Positions 60,346 through 64,000 of a stretch of 64,000 bases of DNA are shown here, piece after piece. Source of the stretch: Muraenolepis orangiensis (lineage: Eukaryota; Chordata; Actinopteri; Gadiformes; Muraenolepididae). The stretch spans positions 1-64,000 of the forward strand of contig JANIIK010000550.1 in the NCBI GenBank assembly GCA_027704905.1, given 5' to 3'. The notes beneath the pieces were generated by a model, which worked only from the letters and a program-made list of their open reading frames with translations, made no database searches and was not told the origin of the DNA. Numbering within the stretch: the first letter of the stretch is position 1; every line of letters starts with the position of its first letter. A program made the position numbers and the translations under genes.

Positions 60346-61131
60346 AACTTTGTTACCGAGTAGAGAACTAATTATGCGTGGTGCATCGTGACGCCTGTCA
60401 ACACAATCGGGGAGTGACTTAAGCGGTCACTACAAAAAGTAGGAAAACCCCCTCACGAAAGAAGGACGTGTGAGTATAAAGTTGGACAACCTCCCTCACG
60501 AAAGAAAGCCAGAGGTAAGAAGATTTATGAATAACACCTCTGTTAATGAAGACCTGGATAAAGGAATTGAAGGACGTGAAGAGCTGTAATGGCCTACCGC
60601 GATGTGGAATTGTTTGGACGCTGCTGTAATTTATGAATGAAACGTGACTTGGGACATTGCTACTCTGTTGCGCTTCCGTGCGAACGCTGTGGAGTATTCT
60701 AAACTTCAGACTGACGAAATGACTAATTGATTGATTGCGATGCTGTGGATTATGGAACGGACTATGTGCCGTATTAATATGTGGAACCATCGCAATTAAT
60801 GTTTAATGTCTGGACGTGTGGAAACTGGAAACTAAATGGCGCAATGGACTGATTGAATTCCGATACAGCAGTGGACTATATGGAACGGAGAATGTGTGCC
60901 GTAGTATTACGTGGAACCAACGTAATTAGTGTTATTTGTATTATAAATATGTTGCGCTGAAACCTGGCTGCGCGCTGTGGCCTATATGCCTACAGCTGCA
61001 TAGCCGCTATACTACGTTACTGCATTCATTAGCAGGAAGAAGATAGACCCACTTTGAAGGCTCTGACGTCACACCAAGTGAATGTAACATTCAAACTACA
61101 AAAGAATAATAATAAAAAATATAAAAACGAA

Positions 61132-62236
61132 ATGTCTGAAGCAATGGAAGAAGATGGAGCTGTTGGACCAGCCCAGGAAGGCCAACTTCTAATTGAGACA
61201 AGTGGAAATGGAGCAGCAGGCCCTGTGGAAAACGAACATGATGCTAGACCACAGAGGGATAAAAAGCTCACAAGAAAGGCCCTCCAAGCTCATATAAGAC
61301 AACTTCAAAAGACAAGAGTAAAAGGAATGAAAACATTGACTATAAAAAGGAATGCAATCGAAGAATTATTGATTGATTTTGGAAATGAGTTACTTGTTAA
61401 AGAAAGTTTTGCTGCATTCAGAGCCCTTGAAGAGGAAGTTATAGAAAAGCATGAGTCCATTCAGAATCTCATTGATGAAGAGGATAAAGAACAAGACAAC
61501 CTAGAATGGCACCCTTCCATGCTTGCTTGTAAAAGGTTCCAAGATATATACTCAGGAGCAAGAAAAGGCACCATCCAGTTTCAAAAGTAGCAAAAAGGGA
61601 CCAAACAGTCATAGAAGTAGTGTGAGCTCAACAACCTCATCTATGATGATTAGAAAGACTGAAGCTGAAAAAGCCGCCATGATGGCACGTGCTGCCAATT
61701 TAAAGAAAAAACAAGAGCTTGAGAAACAACAAAGAGATTTGAAATATGAATTGGAAACCAGACAAGCAGCTATACATACCTTACAAGAGGAGCTTGAGCT
61801 GCAAACTGACATCGAAGCTGCAGATGCAAAAATAAGGACACTATCAAGTTTTGAGGAACAAAAACAACAAGAGTATGGTCAAGACAAAGAGGCATGTTCA
61901 ATTAAACACCATGACAATGGAAGAATGAAAGATAAACTGTATAGTCAACTTAATGAAGACGAGGAGGACAGTGATGAAGAAGAGGACAATGATGAAGAGG
62001 AGGAGGAGGAGGACAGTGATGAAGAAGAGGAAGAGGATGGAGTAGAAGAGGTGGAGCAGTGGCCAAGCCATACTACTAAAACAAGATGTGCTGCCCCTGC
62101 TGGTCAAAGCCGGCATGTGCGGCCCACTTCCTCTCAAACCCAAGACCCTCAGTCTCGCACTGATCTAAATCAAACATGCGGAAACAGCATCCTGGCAAAG
62201 GTGATTGTGACGGGGTCCTCTCTCGAACTCCTTTGA
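61132..62236 (+). pseudogene. BEL/Pao gag N-terminal region, frameshifted
   Basis: ATG 61132 opens a charged protein (MSEAMEEDGAVG) with basic segment, helical middle and then, after a +1 shift at about 61545-61565, a Ser-rich segment, a long coiled coil (about 61650-61830: KTEAEKAAMMARAANLKKKQ) and an acidic Asp/Glu run (61956-62040). The order and the coiled coil resemble residues 1-240 of the intact BEL polyprotein at 12818-20683. The frame is cut at about 62200 by unrelated sequence starting TGTGACGGGG, so the DUF1759, pol and 3' LTR are not here. Same LTR family as 1422-1557. Confidence 0.65.
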
Positions 62237-64000
62237 ATCTCCCCAAAAACAGGCGTAGTCGGAAGAATCCCGTTGGTGGTTTTTATTTCCCGCCTCCCAA
62301 GGTGCAGAGGTGATATAGGTTTGCGAAAAATGTGAAAAGTGAAAGTAACATAAAACAAAATACCCTATACTTACTAGATCTACAAAAAGTGGAAAAAGAG
62401 AAAACAAATAAAACCAAACCCAATATACCTATTACTTAACACTTCACAATGGTTAACTATGCAAACACGCTACTACTTCCGACCAAGCAAATACCACCAC
62501 GTTTACAGAGGGGTTCCCCGTTACCTTCACTGTCACTCAGCCAACTCCAGACCCCCTTCCCTGGGCCAAAGCAGCCCTCTTGTAGCCAATAGCCCCTCCC
62601 ACTAGGCTTCAAACAGGATGTACCCAACAAACACATCAAACCCAACTCCTACACACAAAACATATATATATGCAGTGGCGGCCGGTGACATCCGAAGTAG
62701 GAGGGGCGCAGGGGTAAAACATTTTTTTTATTTTTTAAATCTGCTGTGCAATACCGGATTTGCCCAGACGGTGGCGCCATTTCACCATGTAAACGACCGA
62801 GAGGGCTAATTAAAAATTTAAAACTATACATAATATAAACCTCACCGTTACTCATTCTACTCTGTATTGTATATATGTATATTGACAGAACATTCCTTTA
62901 CTTACTGCTTAATTTCTTTTTTTACTTACTTTATTTTTACTGTATGTAGCACAATCAATCAGTATTCTGTATTTTGTTGTGACAAATAATAAACAAACTT
63001 GAAACTTATGGTGAAAGAACATTTATTATATGGTGCCTAGTAGAAAATAAACATAAGAAAAAAATATGGTCTTATATTAGAACGACTACCCAGTGTGCCA
63101 TCAAAAATAATACCTAAATATGGTCTTACATTCGATTGTGCAAAAGTAATTAGAACAAAATAGAAGATAATAAAATAGACCTGATACAAGTCCTGAGATA
63201 AAATGCAATACAATGTTAAGCTTACAAATTAAAAGGTACTGGGTCCTATGTACACTACACTACTATACAATATACAGTTTAATCTATGTACCTATGCTAT
63301 ACTAACTATACAAGAACCACTTAGCAAACCAGGTTCTGGAAAACGACCGAATATATAGCCTTCCTCTGTCTGTTGCTGGTTGCTGAATGCTGATGTCAGG
63401 CTGATGAGGTCCAAACTCTTTCACTCAGAGTTTTTCTTGCAGTGTTCGTCTTTCAAATGGTGTTGCTTGATTGACAGAGGATTTGACAGAATTCTCCATG
63501 GTAGCTAGTGTAATGGCTGTGTCCTGTACAGAACAAAAAAAGAACAAACTTGAAACATGAGGTCTCACCCACACACACGGGTCTCAATCTCCTCTCCTCA
63601 GACAGCAAGACGCAGCAAGAACTGACTCATTAACAAATGCTTCTGAATTTAACTAATTAAATAGAATACAAATGCTTAATACATTCGACCACAGCCTATA
63701 TTAGCAGACAAACACACGGAGGACCCTGTAGCTAGCATTGGGGAAGCACGTGTCCACGATAAACTTACAAAACCCCAATCCACACCGTTTACATACAAAT
63801 GACACAAGCTGCATGTTTATACAGCAAGACCAACATTTCTTATCCCCTTTACTTTACGTTTACATCGTCCACAATAAAAATAAATGTAAAACTATAATCG
63901 GGACAAAAACAAACAACGTACCTTTCCTCAGACAGCAAGACACGAACTGAGAGCAGAGCAGTACAGGCTTTACAAATAACTAGGTTCAACTAGGCTATGA
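62207..64000. other. Unclassified repeat-rich sequence
   Basis: 62207 starts TGTGACGGGGTCCTCTC, possibly the edge of another LTR or repeat. 62674 has CAGTGGCGGCCGGTGACATC, a hAT-like terminus. AACAAACTTGAAAC recurs at about 62993 and 63545, and TCCTCAGACAGCAAGAC at about 63594 and 63935, so there is internal duplication. No gene recognised. Confidence 0.4.

Overview
This is teleost fish nuclear DNA. The evidence is intron-containing CALHM-type channel genes, intronless UGT5-like UDP-glucuronosyltransferase genes, long GT/CT/CA microsatellites, tRNA-headed SINEs with an L2-like tail, and BEL/Pao, Ty3/Gypsy, retroviral, hAT and L2 elements. There are no bacterial operons or CRISPR arrays. Most of the window is a local gene-family array broken up by nested transposons.

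The host unit is a head-to-head pair: a short two-exon CALHM-like gene (mostly minus strand) and a single-exon UGT (plus strand), separated by a shared 5' flank with KLF/YY1-like motifs and a GT microsatellite. CALHM copies lie at 2167-2678 (A, broken), 21063-22104 (B), 27287-28306 (C), 43721-44704 (D, inverted) and 54172-55185 (E). A 3'-flank fragment is at about 59620-60050 (F). UGT copies are at 50779-52359 (full length, with a Gly-to-Arg change in the donor signature) and 56356-57857 (pseudogene). In the first unit the UGT is deleted and only its flanks remain (11231-12566).

Layout. 1-1557: 3' end of a decayed BEL/Pao element. 2167-3022: CALHM A and its 5' flank. 3031-11222: hAT element split by a Gypsy element (4231-11066), whose truncated 3' LTR contains an L2 fragment. 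11231-12817: UGT-less flanks. 12818-20683: full-length BEL/Pao element with a 2062-codon ORF and near-identical LTRs. 21063-22464: CALHM B and a long GT repeat. 22464-49672: a giant inverted duplication with arms of about 8.3 kb, symmetrical about a ZMYM1-type hAT element at 30716-31929. Each arm carries a truncated hAT, two inverted copies of a decayed multi-exon C2H2 gene, a 38-bp minisatellite and one CALHM gene. The right arm also contains a 9.4-kb endogenous retrovirus (33556-42950). 49770-57857: UGT1, CALHM E and UGT2 pseudogene. 57971-64000: hAT fragment, foldback repeat, CALHM flank fragment, the 5' end of a second BEL element with a frameshifted gag, and unclassified repeats.

The strongest candidates for novelty are: (i) the retrovirus, which keeps gag but has lost most of pol and carries an immunoglobulin V-type domain with a membrane anchor where env is expected; (ii) the palindrome centred exactly on the two termini of a hAT element; and (iii) CALHM paralogues with nearly identical first exons and flanks but very different C-terminal tails. 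All family calls are by eye, with no database search.
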